A DNA stretch of 18,528 nucleotides, from positions 6,703 through 25,230 of the forward strand of contig DBAV01000250.1 of the NCBI GenBank assembly GCA_002291875.1, read 5' to 3'. The DNA comes from Hyphomonadaceae bacterium UBA1001. GTDB lineage: Bacteria; Pseudomonadota; Alphaproteobacteria; Caulobacterales; Aquidulcibacteraceae. Positions 16,675 to 18,528 of this stretch are shown here, piece after piece. A model generated the notes under the pieces. The model did not search any database. It saw only the letters and a program-made list of their open reading frames with translations, and had not been told where the DNA came from. Numbering within the stretch: the stretch's first letter is position 1; the number at the start of each line of letters is the position of its first letter. The position numbers and the translations under genes are program-made.

Positions 16675-17496
16675 ATGAGGCCGAGGCTGCCCTGCGCCCT
16701 TGCCGCCGCATGGCTGGGCATGATGTTCGCAGGCGGCTGTGCCGTCGCTGCCCCCCTGTCCGCGGTCCAGGTGCCCACCGGGCAGGAGCGCCCTGCCGAG
16801 CCGCCGCCTGCCGCGCCGGCCCAGGCCGCGGCGGCACACCGTGCCACCTTTGTGGCGGTCGAGACGCTGGACCTGGCGCGGGTTCTGCCCCGTTGGCCCG
16901 AGGACGACAGCCTGGCCGGCCGGGCCGACCTCGAGGCGGTGCACGACCTGCAGCGCCTGCGCACGCCCGAACACGAGGCCGAGGCCCTGGCCGATGCCTC
17001 GCGCGGGCCGATGGCGTGGGCCCGCGAGGTCCTTGGCCCGGGCTTTGACGCCGGGCGCCTGCCGCGCACCACCGCCTTGCTGGTGGCCGTCCACGACGAC
17101 ATGCGCGCGGTCAACCGTGCCGCCAATGCCGTTCACGGCTGGCACGAGCGGCCGGTCGTGCGCGATCCGACCCTGCGCCCCTCGCTGCCGGCGGGCGCGC
17201 CGCCGACCCCCGCCTGGCCCAGCGCGCGCACCGCCGGCACGCGGGTGTGGGCGGGCGTGCTGTGCGATCTGATGCCGGCGCAATGCCCGCGCCTGCAGGA
17301 TGCGGCCGCCCGCTCGGGCTGGCTGCGTGCAGTGGGCGGGGTGCATTATCCCACCGACATCACCGCCGGGCGGATCGTCGCCGACGCCTTTCTGGGCCAT
17401 CTGCGCGCCGTGCCCGCCTATGCCGCCGCCCTGGGCCCGGCCCGCGAGGAACTGGCGGCAGCGGGCCTGATTGCCGCGCGCAACGGGGGCGGCTAG
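16675..17496 (+). CDS. Exported PAP2/acid-phosphatase-like protein with altered catalytic motifs
   Basis: The 273-residue product starts 2 bp after the receptor stop and has a signal peptide; both AGGC (lipobox-like) and AVAA (signal peptidase I-like) occur near residues 19-26. The C-terminal part aligns with class A acid phosphatases/PAP2: a WHERPVVRDPTLRP segment where KxxxxxxRP is expected, AWPSARTAGTRVWAG where PSGH is expected, and LRAVGGVHYPTDITAGR, which keeps the R-x5-H-xxx-D motif. The lysine of motif 1 is absent, and the PSGH histidine is replaced (PSAR). Nucleophile-type His and its Asp partner are therefore present, but phosphate binding and the general acid look changed. It may be a weak phosphatase or have another role. 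Placement suggests co-transcription with the receptor. Confidence 0.72.
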   Translation: MRPRLPCALAAAWLGMMFAGGCAVAAPLSAVQVPTGQERPAEPPPAAPAQAAAAHRATFVAVETLDLARVLPRWPEDDSLAGRADLEAVHDLQRLRTPEHEAEALADASRGPMAWAREVLGPGFDAGRLPRTTALLVAVHDDMRAVNRAANAVHGWHERPVVRDPTLRPSLPAGAPPTPAWPSARTAGTRVWAGVLCDLMPAQCPRLQDAAARSGWLRAVGGVHYPTDITAGRIVADAFLGHLRAVPAYAAALGPAREELAAAGLIAARNGGG

Positions 17497-17534
17497 TCGG
17501 CCCGCGCACCCCCCAGCGCGTCCGGAGCCCCGCC

Positions 17535-18188
17535 ATGAAGATCTTCATCGACACCGCCGATACCGCCGAGCTCGAGGCGCTGGCTCCCACGGGTCTGGTC
17601 GACGGGGTGACCACCAACCCCTCGTTGATCGCCAGATCGGGCAAGCCGATCCTCGACACCATCGCGCGCATCTGTGCCATCGTGCCTGGGCCGGTCAGCG
17701 CAGAGGCCGTCGCCACCGACGCCGCGACCCTGATCGCCGAGGGCCGCCACCTGCGCGCCCTGGCCCCCAATGTGGTGGTCAAGCTGCCCTTGACCCAGGA
17801 GGGGCTGATGGCCTGTCGCACGCTCTCGGACGAGGGGACGGCGGTGAATGTCACGCTGTGCTTTTCGGCGGTGCAGGCGCTTCTGGCGGCCAAGGCGGGC
17901 GCGGCGTACATCTCGCCCTTCATCGGCCGGCTGGACGACAATGGCCAGGACGGCATGGCGCTGATCCGCGAGATCCGCACCATCTATGACAATTACGGCT
18001 ATGCGACCGAGATCCTGGCCGCCTCGGTGCGCACGGTCGGCCATGCGCGCGACGCGGCGATTGCGGGCGCGGACTGCATGACCATTCCGCCGGCCGTCTT
18101 CCGCGCGATGTACCGCCACATCCTGACCGACGCCGGCCTCGAGGCGTTCCTGTCGGACTGGAAGAAAACCGGCCAGAGCATCCTCTAG
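17535..18188 (+). CDS. tal: Transaldolase, TalC/FSA subfamily
   Basis: This 217-residue enzyme belongs to the short transaldolase/fructose-6-phosphate aldolase family and acts in the non-oxidative pentose phosphate pathway, moving a dihydroxyacetone unit via a Schiff base. Motifs: MKIFIDTADTAELEAL (1-16), DGVTTNPSL (23-31), VVVKLPLT with the catalytic Lys83, NVTLCFSAVQALLAAKAG (105-122) and SPFIGRLDD (127-135). Two residues that separate the subgroups favour transaldolase: Glu57 in VSAEAV, where FSA has Gln, and Phe129 in SPFIGR, where FSA has Tyr. GGAG at 17524-17527 lies 7 nt before the ATG. The 38-bp gap to the PAP2-like gene makes co-transcription possible, though the functions do not obviously belong together. 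Confidence 0.93.
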   Translation: MKIFIDTADTAELEALAPTGLVDGVTTNPSLIARSGKPILDTIARICAIVPGPVSAEAVATDAATLIAEGRHLRALAPNVVVKLPLTQEGLMACRTLSDEGTAVNVTLCFSAVQALLAAKAGAAYISPFIGRLDDNGQDGMALIREIRTIYDNYGYATEILAASVRTVGHARDAAIAGADCMTIPPAVFRAMYRHILTDAGLEAFLSDWKKTGQSIL

Positions 18189-18528
18189 CAACAGTGCTCC
18201 GGCCGGGATGACGGCCGTTGAATGAAAAGAGGGACCGTCATTCCGGAACCGGTGAGCGCAGCGAACCGGTATCCGGACTCCATCCCCGTAAGCGCGGTGG
18301 ATAGGTCCCGGGTCCGATGCTGACGCACCGGCCCGGGATGACGGGGCGTGGGGTTGAAGGGGGACAACCGAGCGCGGTGGATAGGTCCCGGGTCCGATGC
18401 TGGCGCACCGGCCCGGGATGACGGGGCGTGGGGTTGAAGGGGAACAACCGAGCGTGGTGGACAGGTCCCGGGTCCGATGCTGGCGCACCGGCCCGGGATG
18501 ACGGGGCGTGGGGTTGAAGGGGAACAAC
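18189..18528. repeat. Intergenic repeat cluster: repeat head and three 80-bp tandem units
   Basis: No gene is visible in this 340-bp stretch. CCGGGATGACGG (18203-18214 region) faces CCGTCATTCCGG (about 18235-18246) as a near-perfect inverted pair. From 18237 the sequence aligns with the left part of the element at 10613. Then three direct repeats of exactly 80 bp follow: 18291-18370, 18371-18450 and 18451-18528 (cut by the window end), differing at only a few bases. Each unit holds a hairpin (first copy 18306-18338: TCCCGGG and CCCGGGA arms) and ends in GTTGAAGGGG(A/G)ACAACCG. Confidence 0.85.
18200..18217 (+). terminator. Weak hairpin after transaldolase
   Basis: CGGCC and GGCCG bracket an 8-nt loop, 12 bases past the stop. 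No clear U tract follows. The loop GGGATGAC equals the tail of the local repeat family, so this may be a repeat remnant that also works as a terminator. Confidence 0.3.

Noticed and set aside
17493..18527. Minus-strand frame with a repeated Pro/Arg-rich peptide
   Set aside because: The repeated peptide is only the translation of the 80-bp DNA units, which shift frame because 80 is not a multiple of 3; the rest is antisense to transaldolase.
18291..18528. CRISPR array
   Set aside because: The whole 80-bp unit repeats, with no variable spacers between short repeats.

Overview
The window comes from a GC-rich alphaproteobacterium. The evidence is the style of the housekeeping proteins (a TopA tail with GRYGPYV repeats, the alphaproteobacterial form of SelO, a CitE/malyl-CoA-lyase-like enzyme, a TonB-dependent receptor) and the GTCATCCCGG-type intergenic repeats. 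I cannot fix the order; Caulobacterales, Maricaulales or Sphingomonadales would all fit.

Layout. Bases 1-120 are nearly pure C/G and look like a poor-quality sequence end. They run into the C-terminal part of topA (to 946). Bases ~950-4460 are visibly AT-richer than the rest. This stretch carries a tightly coupled two-gene unit: a two-helix membrane protein with a CBS-like pair (1141-2007), and a 682-residue protein whose C-terminal half has a nitrilase-superfamily Glu-Lys-Cys triad (2004-4052, ATGA overlap). A small unknown gene converges on it (4091-4456, minus). This looks like inserted accessory DNA and is the best candidate for an undescribed system.

From 4577 on the composition is uniformly GC-rich. 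The minus strand carries a PhoX-family phosphatase (4577-6703) and SelO (6761-8203). A flavoprotein of the SelD-associated type (8223-9362) diverges from SelO across only 19 bp. A DUF3298-type lipoprotein follows on the plus strand (9452-10564). Next come a 137-bp element with perfect 12-bp inverted ends, RNase R (10792-13101, minus) and a CitE-like CoA-ester lyase (13232-14263, minus).

The last block reads rightwards: TonB-dependent receptor (14435-16672), a degenerate PAP2-like phosphatase (16675-17496) and a TalC-type transaldolase (17535-18188). Spacings of 2 and 38 bp suggest one transcript. Its promoter region has an AT-rich imperfect palindrome resembling a Zur/Fur-family operator laid over an extended -10. 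The window ends in intergenic repeats: a repeat head, then three 80-bp tandem units each holding a hairpin.

Working together: the accessory pair is proposed to act as one membrane-linked sensor/enzyme unit. PhoX, the PAP2-like protein and the receptor point to envelope nutrient acquisition. TopA, RNase R, the lyase and transaldolase are ordinary housekeeping or central metabolism.
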